Shown here piece after piece: positions 47,003 to 56,357 of a stretch of DNA of 64,000 nucleotides. Within the stretch, counting starts at the first letter, position 1; each line of letters opens with the position of its first letter. Made by a program: the position numbers and the translations under genes. The notes below the pieces were generated by a model. The model was not told the origin of the DNA, did no database searches, and worked only from the letters and a program-made list of their open reading frames with translations. Origin of the DNA: Marinomonas arctica (lineage in GTDB: Bacteria; Pseudomonadota; Gammaproteobacteria; Pseudomonadales; Marinomonadaceae); contig NZ_QHJF01000029.1 of NCBI RefSeq assembly GCF_003259225.1, positions 37,056 to 101,055 of the forward strand, written 5' to 3'.

Positions 47003-48418
47003 TTAACGTTTTGCCTGAATCGATGGACCTTGTTCGGATAAATCCCAAAAAAGCCCCGTCATAATCTGCAAGGCTTCACGACATACTGGCGCTAAAACAT
47101 GTTCATTTGGTGCATGTTGGCTGCATGCAGGGTAAGAATGTGGCACCCAAACGGTGGGTAAATTCAGAATATTGGCAAATACATCATTGGGCAGCGAGCC
47201 GCCTAAATTAGGCAATAGCACTGGCTTCTTGCCCGTTGTTTGCGTAAGAGAACCCAAGGCCCAATCAACCCAAGGATCTTCAGGATCAAGGCGTGTCGCT
47301 TCCATCGTATGACCACTATCGGTGACTTCCACATCAGAGAAACCATGATGATCGAGATGATCACGGATATGTTTTAAAAAGTGTTGGCTGTCGCTTTCGA
47401 CCACAAAACGCAGCTGACAATGAGCGCTAGCGTAACCGGGAATTGCGTTGACAGGCATATCAGGGTTACCTGTTTTACAGGCCAACATCTCCAAGGTGTT
47501 CCAAGCAAAAACCCGCTCGGCTGGGGTTAAATCGGGCTCGCCCCAATTAGGATCAATGGCTGGGCTATTCGCGCCCTCACCCACAGGAATATCTTTAAGT
47601 GCTTGGCGAACCGATTCGGGCAAGCGCGCAGGCAACAAACCTTTGACAAGAATCTTGCCTTTAGCGTCCACCATAGACGCCCAAGCATGGGCCAAGCGCG
47701 TACCGGCGTTGCTCAATAATCCACCCCAGTTACCAGAATGATGAGCACCGTCACGCAATAGCACTTTCATATCGAAATTAAATCCGCCACGCGACCCGAG
47801 GAAAATCGTAGGATGCGCGGCACTTAATCGTGGCCCATCAGAGGCAATAAACAAATCGGCCGCCAGTTCCTCTTTATGCAGTTCACAAAGCTCCGCTAAC
47901 CCTGGAGAACCTGCTTCTTCGCCCATTTCTAAAATCACTTTAACGTTGAAGCCCAGCTTGCCTTTTTTCGCATCAATAACCTGTTTCAAAGCCGCAAAAT
48001 TAATGGTGTGCTGACCTTTGTTGTCCGCTGTTCCTCGGCCATACCAACGGTCGCCATCCACCACGACTTTCCATGGTGACAATCCAGCTTTCCATTGATC
48101 ATCATAACCGCGCACCACATCGCCATGACCATAAGTCAGCAGCGTCAGCTGAGTGGGATCTTCGATTCGCTCCGCGATCAAAAATGGCCAAGAACCCGGT
48201 TGATTTGCTTCGGTCGCTGGATTGGCAACAATGCGTGAATGAAAACCCAAAGAAGCAAGCTCGGGCATAATAATGTCTTGCAAATAGGCGTGTAACTGAT
48301 CAAAAGCGTCATGATTTTGGCTCTCACTGTGAACGCTAACACGCTGTTCTAACGCCGAAAGAAAAGCACCGGAGTCAAAGTAAAACTCCGCACCTTGAAT
48401 AGTAGATTGGCGACTCAT
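47003..48418 (-). CDS. M20-family dipeptidase-like metallopeptidase
   Basis: 471 residues. YGHGDVVRG (metal His and Asp), GRGTADNKGQHTIN (Asp), EMGEEAGSPGL (catalytic Glu pair), and the C-terminal VPHSYPACSQHAPNEH with metal His. The central lid domain starts FDMKVLLRDGAHHSGNWGG. Resembles carnosinase-like dipeptidases. Same operon as the peptide ABC transporter, 21 bases after dppF; probably splits imported dipeptides. Confidence 0.87.
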   Translation of the reverse strand: MSRQSTIQGAEFYFDSGAFLSALEQRVSVHSESQNHDAFDQLHAYLQDIIMPELASLGFHSRIVANPATEANQPGSWPFLIAERIEDPTQLTLLTYGHGDVVRGYDDQWKAGLSPWKVVVDGDRWYGRGTADNKGQHTINFAALKQVIDAKKGKLGFNVKVILEMGEEAGSPGLAELCELHKEELAADLFIASDGPRLSAAHPTIFLGSRGGFNFDMKVLLRDGAHHSGNWGGLLSNAGTRLAHAWASMVDAKGKILVKGLLPARLPESVRQALKDIPVGEGANSPAIDPNWGEPDLTPAERVFAWNTLEMLACKTGNPDMPVNAIPGYASAHCQLRFVVESDSQHFLKHIRDHLDHHGFSDVEVTDSGHTMEATRLDPEDPWVDWALGSLTQTTGKKPVLLPNLGGSLPNDVFANILNLPTVWVPHSYPACSQHAPNEHVLAPVCREALQIMTGLFWDLSEQGPSIQAKR

Positions 48419-48439
48419 TTTTTGTTCCTTAAATAACGT

Positions 48440-49273
48440 TTACGAAGCTTGATTCCACGCGCTTGAATCCAACACCTCAGGCAACCCCAAAGCCGGCTCC
48501 GGCGTTAAAACAGAAGACAACAAGGCTTGGGTATAAGGATGTTGCGCATTTTGGAAGATGTCTTCTCGGGTGCCCTGCTCGACAATTTTGCCGCGATACA
48601 TTACCGCCACGCGATCCACCAAATGCTCCACTACGCCAAGGTTATGACTGATAAATAAATACGTCAGTCCTAGCTCTTTTTTCAGGTCCATCAATAGGTT
48701 AAGAATTTGCGCCTGCACGGACACATCCAGCGCCGACGTTGGCTCATCACACACCAAGATATTGGGTTTAAGAATCAAGGCACGCGCAATAGCAACCCGT
48801 TGACGCTGACCACCAGACAATTGCCCCGGATAATTTGTTAACAAGCGCTCAGGCAAACCGACTAAGTCACTGATGTCTTTCACGGCTTTTTGCTGACTGT
48901 TAGCGTCACCCATTTTGTGTAATTGCAGTGGCAAGCGGATAATTTGCTCAATGGTTTTACGTGGATTCAAAGATGAATAAGGATCCTGAAAGATCGGTTG
49001 TAGCTGACGAGACATAGACAAACGAGAGCTTGCCCCTCGCATCTTGTCATTAATCAACACATCACCATCAGTCGGTTCTAATAAACCTAGAATCATTTTC
49101 GCCAAGGTGCTTTTCCCGCAGCCAGATTCGCCAACCAAACCCAAGGTTTCACCGGGGCGAATTCGCAATGAAATGCCGTCGACAGCTTTCAGTAATGTAG
49201 GTTCTTTAAAGGCGCCATTTTTGAGATAAAAATGACGCGACAGATTCGTTAGTTCCAAAGCGTATTCAGCCAT
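48440..49273 (-). CDS. dppF: Peptide ABC transporter ATPase (DppF/OppF-like)
   Basis: 277 residues from ATG 49273, which overlaps the dppD stop by one base (TAATG) and has an AGGAGG box. Walker A GESGCGKST, signature [16 protein letters not shown], Walker B NILVCDEPTSALD, and the family's C-terminal QHPYTQALLSSVL. Shorter than many DppF proteins (about 320) because the C-terminal zinc/FeS-like region is brief. Confidence 0.9.
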   Translation of the reverse strand: MAEYALELTNLSRHFYLKNGAFKEPTLLKAVDGISLRIRPGETLGLVGESGCGKSTLAKMILGLLEPTDGDVLINDKMRGASSRLSMSRQLQPIFQDPYSSLNPRKTIEQIIRLPLQLHKMGDANSQQKAVKDISDLVGLPERLLTNYPGQLSGGQRQRVAIARALILKPNILVCDEPTSALDVSVQAQILNLLMDLKKELGLTYLFISHNLGVVEHLVDRVAVMYRGKIVEQGTREDIFQNAQHPYTQALLSSVLTPEPALGLPEVLDSSAWNQAS

Positions 49274-50268
49274 TACACCGCCTCCTGAAATGACGCCGTC
49301 GCAATAGGACAACGTACTTGATGAGCCTCTGAGCCTAGATGGTTCTCTAAACGAGGCGAGCGATAACAACACTCGCCAATCGAGACGCTGCAACGGTTTT
49401 CAAACGCACAGCCTTTTAGCTCGCCAATCAAACTTGGCACCACACCTGGAATAGACTCTAGATGGCTGCCCGGTAAGGTTTTACCTGGGATCGGAATGCA
49501 GTTAAGCAAGCCCTTGGTATAAGGATGCTGAGGATCGGCAAACAAGTCTTTCGCGGAAGCGGTTTCCACCACTTGTCCGGCGTACATCACCGCCACACGA
49601 TCGGCGATACGCGCCACCACACCAAGGTCATGGGTGATAAAGATAACGGCGGTGCCAAATTCCTGTTGCAACTCACGAATCAAACGCAATATCTGTGCTT
49701 GAATCGTTACATCTAGTGCTGTGGTTGGCTCATCGGCGATGATCAAATCTGGCTCGCACATTAGCGCCATGGCAATCATCACCCGTTGACGTAAACCGCC
49801 TGATAATTGGTGCGGATATTGATCTAAACGCTTCTCGGGATACGGCACGCCAGCGCGCTCTAATAAATACACTGCGCGCTTTTTGGCTTCGTCTTTACTG
49901 ACTTTTTTATGTTTGATAATGCCTTCGCAAAGCTGATTACCCAAGGTATAAGAAGGATTCAGCGAAGTCATTGGCTCTTGAAAAATCATCGACATGCGCA
50001 TGCCGCGCACTTGATTGCGTTCTTTTTTCGATAAAGATAATAAATCCATGCCGTCAAAATACATTGCCTCAGCGATCACTTCAGCTCGCTTCGGCAACAA
50101 ACCCATCAACGCCATGGACGTCATGGATTTACCGCACCCAGATTCCCCTACGATGCAGAGCATTTCACCTTTGTTTACGTGCAAATCAATGCCACGTACT
50201 GCTCGTAAATCACCATTCGGGGTTGGCAGGCTGACTTGTAAATTTTTTACCTCGAGTATTCGTTTCAT
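49273..50268 (-). CDS. dppD: Peptide ABC transporter ATPase (DppD/OppD-like)
   Basis: 331 residues. Walker A GESGCGKSM (last residue Met), Q-loop IFQEPMTSLNP, signature LSGGLRQRVMIAMAL, Walker B LIIADEPTTALD, and the C-terminal cysteine region (GCAFENRCSVSIGECCYRSP) that binds an iron-sulfur cluster in DppD/OppD. Met replaces the usual Thr right after the Walker A Ser, also common in OppD. AGGAGA box; 16 bases after dppC. Confidence 0.9.
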   Translation of the reverse strand: MKRILEVKNLQVSLPTPNGDLRAVRGIDLHVNKGEMLCIVGESGCGKSMTSMALMGLLPKRAEVIAEAMYFDGMDLLSLSKKERNQVRGMRMSMIFQEPMTSLNPSYTLGNQLCEGIIKHKKVSKDEAKKRAVYLLERAGVPYPEKRLDQYPHQLSGGLRQRVMIAMALMCEPDLIIADEPTTALDVTIQAQILRLIRELQQEFGTAVIFITHDLGVVARIADRVAVMYAGQVVETASAKDLFADPQHPYTKGLLNCIPIPGKTLPGSHLESIPGVVPSLIGELKGCAFENRCSVSIGECCYRSPRLENHLGSEAHQVRCPIATASFQEAV

Positions 50269-50284
50269 GATGTCTCCTCTGGCC

Positions 50285-51202
50285 TCAATTCCGGCCTTCT
50301 GGTGCGTTCATATCACGCAAACCGTCGCCTACTAAGTTAATCGCCAATACCAACACCATCAGCGCAATACCGGGAATCGCAATCACCCAGGGTTTAAAAA
50401 ACATATAGGCTTTACCTTCGGAGATCATTAGTCCCCAAGATGGCATGGGCGGTTGAACGCCTAAGCCTAAAAAGGACAAGGTCGCTTCTAGCAAGATGGC
50501 GTGGGCCATTTCCAAGGTCATCACCACAATTAACGCACTTAATATATTGGGTAATAATTCACGCACTAAAATATAAGTTGTTGAGGCACCTAATACTTTT
50601 GCCGAAGCTATGAATTCAGCATCCCGCAATTGCTGAGTCGTGGAGCGCGCCACCACTGCGAATCGATCCCACAACAACAAGCCCAATAAGATGATCACCA
50701 TTTGTAAGGAACCGCCGACTAAAGCCGACATAGCCAACGCCACAAGAACAACCGGCATGGCCAAACGCGTGGTAATAATGTAACTAATCACCGCATCGAC
50801 TCGGCCACCGAAATAGCCTGCCAGCACACCCAATGTCGTGCCAATCAGCCCAGAAATAAGCGCCGCTGACAAACCAATCGTCAAAGAGATTCGTGCTCCG
50901 TAAAGCAAGCGACTGAGATAATCTCGCCCCAATTTATCGGTGCCAAAAACATGCTCCCACGAGCCTTTTTCGTGCCAAACAGGTGGAATCATGCGCTGTG
51001 AAATATTTTGTAAGTATGGATCATGGGGCACCAGCCAAGGCGCTAAAATCGCCAGTACCACGATCAGTCCCAGAATAATCGACCCCATTAACAAACCACG
51101 ATGGCCGAGGAAACGATTCAACGTGCGGCGCCATTCAGGCACCACTGGCAAAAACGTATTGGCGTTCGAAACCGTTGAAACAGTAGAAGTCGCGTCAGAC
51201 AT
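50285..51202 (-). CDS. dppC: Peptide ABC transporter permease (DppC-like)
   Basis: About 305 residues from ATG 51202 (GAGGTG box). N-terminal OppC_N segment with HRGLLMGSIILGLIVVLAIL, HVFGTDKLGRDYLSRLLYGAR, six helices and an EAA loop (EFIASAKVLGASTTYILVREL). Pairs with DppB. Confidence 0.9.
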   Translation of the reverse strand: MSDATSTVSTVSNANTFLPVVPEWRRTLNRFLGHRGLLMGSIILGLIVVLAILAPWLVPHDPYLQNISQRMIPPVWHEKGSWEHVFGTDKLGRDYLSRLLYGARISLTIGLSAALISGLIGTTLGVLAGYFGGRVDAVISYIITTRLAMPVVLVALAMSALVGGSLQMVIILLGLLLWDRFAVVARSTTQQLRDAEFIASAKVLGASTTYILVRELLPNILSALIVVMTLEMAHAILLEATLSFLGLGVQPPMPSWGLMISEGKAYMFFKPWVIAIPGIALMVLVLAINLVGDGLRDMNAPEGRN

Positions 51203-51212
51203 AGTAGACACC

Positions 51213-52130
51213 TCAGCGGACACGCAAACGTGGATCAAGCATGGCGTTGATCACATCCGCTAGAAAAGTTAACAGGATATAAAACACCGCAATAATCAAC
51301 ACCACGGCTTGCACCACAGGATAGTCATTACGGGTAATCGCATCCCATGCGAGCTGGCCCAAACCTTTTAAAGAAAATACCGATTCGATGACCACCGACC
51401 CACCAAGCATAAAACCCAATTCAACCGCCGCTAAAGCCACCACAGGGATCACCGCATTGCGCAATGCGTGTTTGAAAATCACAGTGGATTCATTCAAACC
51501 TTTGGATCGAGCCGTGCGGATGTAATCGGAATTCAATACTTCTAACATGCCAGTACGCGTTAAACGCATCATGGCAGGCATGGCGTAATAACCCAGTGCA
51601 ATGGCAGGCAAAACAAAGTGTTGCCAAGATTCATTACCGCCAGCAGGCAACCATTGCAGATTCACAGCGAAGATCACAATGAGCGTAAGCGCAAACCAAA
51701 AACTTGGCATGGCTTGACCAATCACCGCAATGGTTAATGCCAAGCGGTCAATCCAAGTATCTTGTTTGATCGCAGCAATGACACCCAACGGAATTGCAAT
51801 CACCGTGGCTAAGCCCAAAGCCAAAGCGCCTAAGGTTAGCGTCACGGGTAAGCGTTCACTGATCAGTGACATTACGGTATCTTGGAAATAATAGGAGCGT
51901 CCGAAATCCAATTGCACGGCCCCCCAAAGCCAATCAAAGTATTGATAGACCATGGGCTTATCCAAACCAAAATCGATGCGAATTTGTTCTACTTGCTCAG
52001 CTGTTGACTCAGGGCCAGCAATCGAAATCGCCAAATCACCTGATAAATGCAACAACATAAAGCTCACAACCGAAACGGTGATCGCCACACTGAATGCCAC
52101 CAGCAACCGACGAAATATAAATACCAACAT
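51213..52130 (-). CDS. dppB: Peptide ABC transporter permease (DppB-like)
   Basis: About 305 residues from ATG 52130; an in-frame GTG 12 bases upstream overlaps the GGAG box and is rejected. FIFRRLLVAFSVAITVSVVSF helix, six helices, EAA loop (YIRTARSKGLNESTVIFKHAL) and the family ending FVLADVINAMLDPRLRVR-like (here FLADVINAMLDPRLRVR). Confidence 0.9.
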   Translation of the reverse strand: MLVFIFRRLLVAFSVAITVSVVSFMLLHLSGDLAISIAGPESTAEQVEQIRIDFGLDKPMVYQYFDWLWGAVQLDFGRSYYFQDTVMSLISERLPVTLTLGALALGLATVIAIPLGVIAAIKQDTWIDRLALTIAVIGQAMPSFWFALTLIVIFAVNLQWLPAGGNESWQHFVLPAIALGYYAMPAMMRLTRTGMLEVLNSDYIRTARSKGLNESTVIFKHALRNAVIPVVALAAVELGFMLGGSVVIESVFSLKGLGQLAWDAITRNDYPVVQAVVLIIAVFYILLTFLADVINAMLDPRLRVR

Positions 52131-52215
52131 AAAAAACTCCACAACCGTCTTTGAATCTTTGTTGCTAAAGAAGCCAGCGACACTTACCGCACTTGTGCAG
52201 TAAGCGTCTTACGCA

Positions 52216-53790
52216 TTACTTCCAGCTTGATTCGACAAAGCGCGGTAATTCATCAGGATAAGGTGTGAAGTTCAGTTCTTTACTAAAGGCATAGTTACTT
52301 GAATAAGAGAACATGGGCGCCCAATAAGCCGCTTCGGTAATTTTCTTAATCGCTTCGCTGTAATTTTTCTTACGGACTTCAGGGTCCACATTGGTGTCTG
52401 CTGCGTCGACTAAGGCCATTACCTCTTCGTCACGATTCATGTCATCCGCACCACCATTAAAATACACACTGGTCATGGCAGAGGCATCGTTCACCGAATA
52501 AGAGCCCCATGTTTGAAATGCCAACGGAACATTTCCTGAACGCTGCTCTTTACGTAATGCTGCATAGGTCAACATGTGCATCTTAGACGTAATACCGACG
52601 GCGCGAAGATTGCCTAACACCGCTTCGGCCAAATCCATGTCTCGATAGGCATAAAAATCGGTTTCAAAACCATTTGGATAGCCCGCTTCTGCCAATAAGG
52701 CTTTGGCCTTAGCTGGGTCATAGTCAAACTTTTTTGCGGCCGACACGTCGCAACCAAATTGTGAAGGAAAACAAGGCGTATAAATGGCTCGACTTCCGCC
52801 TCGTACCAACTCGTTCGCCAGATCATCACGGTTAATAGCATGATTCACGGCTTCTCGAACCAGCTTATTTCTGAATGGCGAATCCTTTAACGCTTCGCTG
52901 CTGGTATCCATTGCCAAATAACCGACTCGCATGGTTTCTGAACTCACCACTTGCAAATTAGGCATCATCTTCATTTCATCCGCTTGGTCAGACGGCACAC
53001 GCCACGTCCAATCCACCGCACCCGTCATCAACTGGGCAAGACGCGCATCAGGATCGGGAATGACTCTAAATTGAATTTTACTGATGGCTGGTTTGCTAAT
53101 TGGACCACCTTCAAAGTAGCCTTCATAACGCTCTAGATTCGCCCCTTCACCACTCAATACTTCGGTAATTTTATAAGGACCTGTACCAATTGGTGCTTTG
53201 GCATAGCCTTCAATACCAACAGAGTTAAAATATTTTTCAGGGTAAATCGGTGTCGGGCCAGACAAGTATTCCAGCGCCGCTGGGAAAGGCTGTTTCAACA
53301 CCAAGCGTACTGTAAAATCATCGACCTTTTCAGCGCGCTCAATCCAGTCGACATTTTGACGTGTGACGATTTTAGACTCAGGTGATATCACATAATTAAA
53401 GGTGAAAGCCACGTCATCGGCACTAAACGCATCGCCATTTTGGAAGGTCACGCCTTGACGTAACGTGAACAACAAATGTGTAGGGTCCTCCCATTTCCAA
53501 CTGGTTGCCAATAATGGCTTGTATTCACCCGTCTGAGTGTCACGGTAAATTAACGTATCCCATGCCAGATGAGACAAAATGATCCCTTCTCGCACATTGT
53601 TGTGATAGGGACTGACATTTTCTGGTTCAAGTCCCACCGCGTACACCAAGGTATCATTCGCTTTATTCGCCAACGCTGGTGCAGCCAAGCCAAGCAAAGA
53701 ACACGCTACCAGCGTACTGACCAGAGTTTTATGTGGAGCGCAGTTTAATACGGGTAATAGAGCAAACTTATTCTGACTGAATTTTTTCAT
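52216..53790 (-). CDS. dppA: Peptide-binding periplasmic protein (DppA/OppA family)
   Basis: About 524 residues from ATG 53790 (AAGGAA box). The signal sequence is unusually long, about 41 residues: a basic 20-residue lead, then LVSTLVACSLLGLAAPALA. Family 5 solute-binding fold: WEDPTHLLFTLRQGVTFQNG, YPEKYF, GTGPYKI, and VREAVNHAINRDDL. First gene of the leftward operon; 198 bases separate it from the divergent LysR gene. Ligand (di- or oligopeptides, or modified peptides) not determinable. Confidence 0.9.
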   Translation of the reverse strand: MKKFSQNKFALLPVLNCAPHKTLVSTLVACSLLGLAAPALANKANDTLVYAVGLEPENVSPYHNNVREGIILSHLAWDTLIYRDTQTGEYKPLLATSWKWEDPTHLLFTLRQGVTFQNGDAFSADDVAFTFNYVISPESKIVTRQNVDWIERAEKVDDFTVRLVLKQPFPAALEYLSGPTPIYPEKYFNSVGIEGYAKAPIGTGPYKITEVLSGEGANLERYEGYFEGGPISKPAISKIQFRVIPDPDARLAQLMTGAVDWTWRVPSDQADEMKMMPNLQVVSSETMRVGYLAMDTSSEALKDSPFRNKLVREAVNHAINRDDLANELVRGGSRAIYTPCFPSQFGCDVSAAKKFDYDPAKAKALLAEAGYPNGFETDFYAYRDMDLAEAVLGNLRAVGITSKMHMLTYAALRKEQRSGNVPLAFQTWGSYSVNDASAMTSVYFNGGADDMNRDEEVMALVDAADTNVDPEVRKKNYSEAIKKITEAAYWAPMFSYSSNYAFSKELNFTPYPDELPRFVESSWK

Positions 53791-53988
53791 CGTTTCGTTC
53801 CTTTTAAGCCCTTTTGATTTGATATTCACGCAATGCAACTTTCATTCACACTATGTAAAAACAACCCTTGCCACAATTAAAAAAAATGCAAAGAATCATT
53901 GCCAAAAAAGCATGACTATGGCGAAATAACAAAAATCATAAAATCCAACAAAAGCTACTAATAGTCGATAAAATGCAGGAAAAGCACG

Positions 53989-54933
53989 ATGAAAGCCGCA
54001 TTACGCTTACAAGACACCGCTCTACGCTATTTTTTAGAAGTTGCCAGGTATGGCTCTATTAGTGAAGCATCTTTGCACCTAAATGTGGCAGCCAGCGCAA
54101 TAAGTAGGCAGATAAATAGCCTAGAAGATATTCTTGGCACAACCCTGTTTGAACGCCGTCCTCGCGGCATGGAATTGAGTGCGGCTGGTGAAATGTTAGC
54201 CGTGTATGCACGTAAGAACGCACTAGAATCGGACAGAGTGGTGTCGGAAATAGCGGCATTGGAGGGATTGAACAGAGGCCATGTAAATATCTCCTGTTCG
54301 GAAGGTTTTGCGATGGAGTTCTTACCACGTAACATTGCAAATTTTCGAAAAAAACACGAAGGTATTCATTTTCACATCAATGTCAGCTCACCTGCGGAAG
54401 TATCGCGGCGTGTTAGTCATGGCGATGCTGACATAGGTGTTACTTTAAATTTGTCTCCCGCCAAAGACATCCAAGTCGCCTATCGACAACCCTCACCCGT
54501 CGTTGCTGTTGTCCACCCAAACCACCCACTGGCTAACAAAAAAACCGTCACCCTTGCACAATTGCAGCCCTATCCGATTGCCTTGCCAGAAGAAAACACA
54601 ACCGTAAGACAACTGTTTGATATCTGTTGCAGTCGTTTGAATCTATTATTCGATCCAGTTTTAGTCTCCAACAACATGGCGACATTAAATCGCTTTACGA
54701 CTTATGAAGGCGGCGTGCATCTTGCGGGGGAAATCTCTATGCGCCATCAACTGGCTGCTAACGAACTGGTTGCGATCCCCATTCGGGATAGAGGCATGGA
54801 CATACGCAACATTGAGGTGCAAACCCTTTCAGGCAGAACCTTACCCGCTGCCGTAAGAGTATTTTTAAATTACATGATTGAAAAAATGCAGCATGAAGAA
54901 AACATTGAAGACAGGCATTCAGCGCTTTCTTAA
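53989..54933 (+). CDS. LysR-family regulator, probably of the peptide operon
   Basis: 314 residues. N-terminal HTH (SISEASLHLNVAASAISRQI, LFERRPRGMELSAAG) and a LysR effector domain. AGGAAA box. Divergent from dppA, which makes it the likely regulator of that operon; it is also convergent with dsdA. Binding sites were not identified in the 198-base spacer. Confidence 0.9.
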   Translation: MKAALRLQDTALRYFLEVARYGSISEASLHLNVAASAISRQINSLEDILGTTLFERRPRGMELSAAGEMLAVYARKNALESDRVVSEIAALEGLNRGHVNISCSEGFAMEFLPRNIANFRKKHEGIHFHINVSSPAEVSRRVSHGDADIGVTLNLSPAKDIQVAYRQPSPVVAVVHPNHPLANKKTVTLAQLQPYPIALPEENTTVRQLFDICCSRLNLLFDPVLVSNNMATLNRFTTYEGGVHLAGEISMRHQLAANELVAIPIRDRGMDIRNIEVQTLSGRTLPAAVRVFLNYMIEKMQHEENIEDRHSALS

Positions 54934-54987
54934 AAGCGCCGCTGCCCCTATTAAAATAAAAGAACAGCCAAAGAAAACAAATGCGCT

Positions 54988-56310
54988 TTAAGAAAGCAAG
55001 GCTTGGCCCTTTTGATAATAGGCTTGTCTTTCTTCTTCCGGCACCATGTCACCACCTGTTGCCCACATAATATGCGTGGCTTGCGACATTTTATCGTCCA
55101 GTTGGTGGGCTATTAGGTAATCATGTCTTTCTGTTAACACTCGCAGCATACCGCTTACACCTGCGGCGCCAGACGGTTCCACAGGAATGCCTTCTGCATC
55201 CACCAGCATGGCCAAATGACGATACATATTATCATCAGAAACCGTATAAACCCCACTGAGCAGAGAATCCATCATTGGACCAACGAAAGCGGAGGGCCGA
55301 CCAACCGCCAACCCATCGGCACAAGTTTGGTTATCTATGCCCAGCTCTTGTACCGAAATACCATTATGCAAACCTGTTTCCATACCTAAAACCATGCAAG
55401 GTGAATGCGTCGGTTCGGCAAAAAAACAATGCACATAATCACCAAACACTTGCTTCAAACCAAAGGTTATGCCACCTGGCGCACCACCAACACCGCAAGG
55501 CAAATAGACAAACAAAGGATGGTCTTTACCAACTTTGACACCCTGCTCGACTAGCTGTTTTTGCAAACGTAACGCCGCCACGCTGTAACCTAGAAATAAC
55601 GACTTCGAATCTTCATCATCGATAAAATACGCGGTGTCTTTTTGCATGGCTTCTTGTCGTCCTTGCTCTACAGCAACACCATAATCCGCCGTATGTTCCA
55701 CGACATTGACACCTTTACGTCTCAGCAAGGCTTTTTTCCATTCACGGGCATCTGACGACATATGAACCGTGACATCAAAGCCCAGTTTGGCACTCATAAT
55801 GCCGATGCTTAAACCAAGATTTCCAGTTGAGCCAACTACAATCTGGTGTTGTGAAAACAAGCCTCGAAACAAGTCTGAATCAAATGTTCGATAATCATCA
55901 CTGGTTTTTAATAAGCCATTGGCTAGTGCCAAACGTTCCGCATGCAACAAAACCTCATATATGCCACCGCGCGCTTTGATAGAGCCCGCAATCGGCAATT
56001 GATTGTCGCACTTCATCATTAAACGGCCGGGGATTTCTAGATTCATCGAATCCGACAACGCAATCTGCATAGCAGGAATCGCTTTTAATTCCGATTCAAT
56101 GATGCCGTTAGTGACCGCCGTTTCGGGAAAGACTTGCGCAAGATAAGGCGCAAAACGAGTCAGTCGATCCGACGCATCAAGCATGTCTGACATTTGTAGG
56201 GACAGCTTAGATTGCGCCTGCTCAAAGCGCACTTTTCTCGGATTAAACCAAGTGATTTCCTGCAACGCAATAAGCGACTGCACAACAGAATTAGAAATAT
56301 AGTCAGTCAC
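54988..56310 (-). CDS. dsdA: D-serine ammonia-lyase (D-serine dehydratase)
   Basis: 440 residues, PLP fold type II. Converts D-serine to pyruvate and ammonia via 2-aminoacrylate. PLP lysine in GSIKARGG (Lys112), substrate-loop [12 protein letters not shown], glycine-rich [10 protein letters not shown], and VEPSGAAG near the end, all typical of DsdA. The start is GTG at 56310 with a GGAG box 7 bases before. It follows the amidase gene by 47 bases, presumably one transcript. Confidence 0.93.
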   Translation of the reverse strand: MTDYISNSVVQSLIALQEITWFNPRKVRFEQAQSKLSLQMSDMLDASDRLTRFAPYLAQVFPETAVTNGIIESELKAIPAMQIALSDSMNLEIPGRLMMKCDNQLPIAGSIKARGGIYEVLLHAERLALANGLLKTSDDYRTFDSDLFRGLFSQHQIVVGSTGNLGLSIGIMSAKLGFDVTVHMSSDAREWKKALLRRKGVNVVEHTADYGVAVEQGRQEAMQKDTAYFIDDEDSKSLFLGYSVAALRLQKQLVEQGVKVGKDHPLFVYLPCGVGGAPGGITFGLKQVFGDYVHCFFAEPTHSPCMVLGMETGLHNGISVQELGIDNQTCADGLAVGRPSAFVGPMMDSLLSGVYTVSDDNMYRHLAMLVDAEGIPVEPSGAAGVSGMLRVLTERHDYLIAHQLDDKMSQATHIMWATGGDMVPEEERQAYYQKGQALLS

Positions 56311-56357
56311 TTACCTACTCCATTAAAGATCTCTGGAACTTACTAAAAAATAAATCG

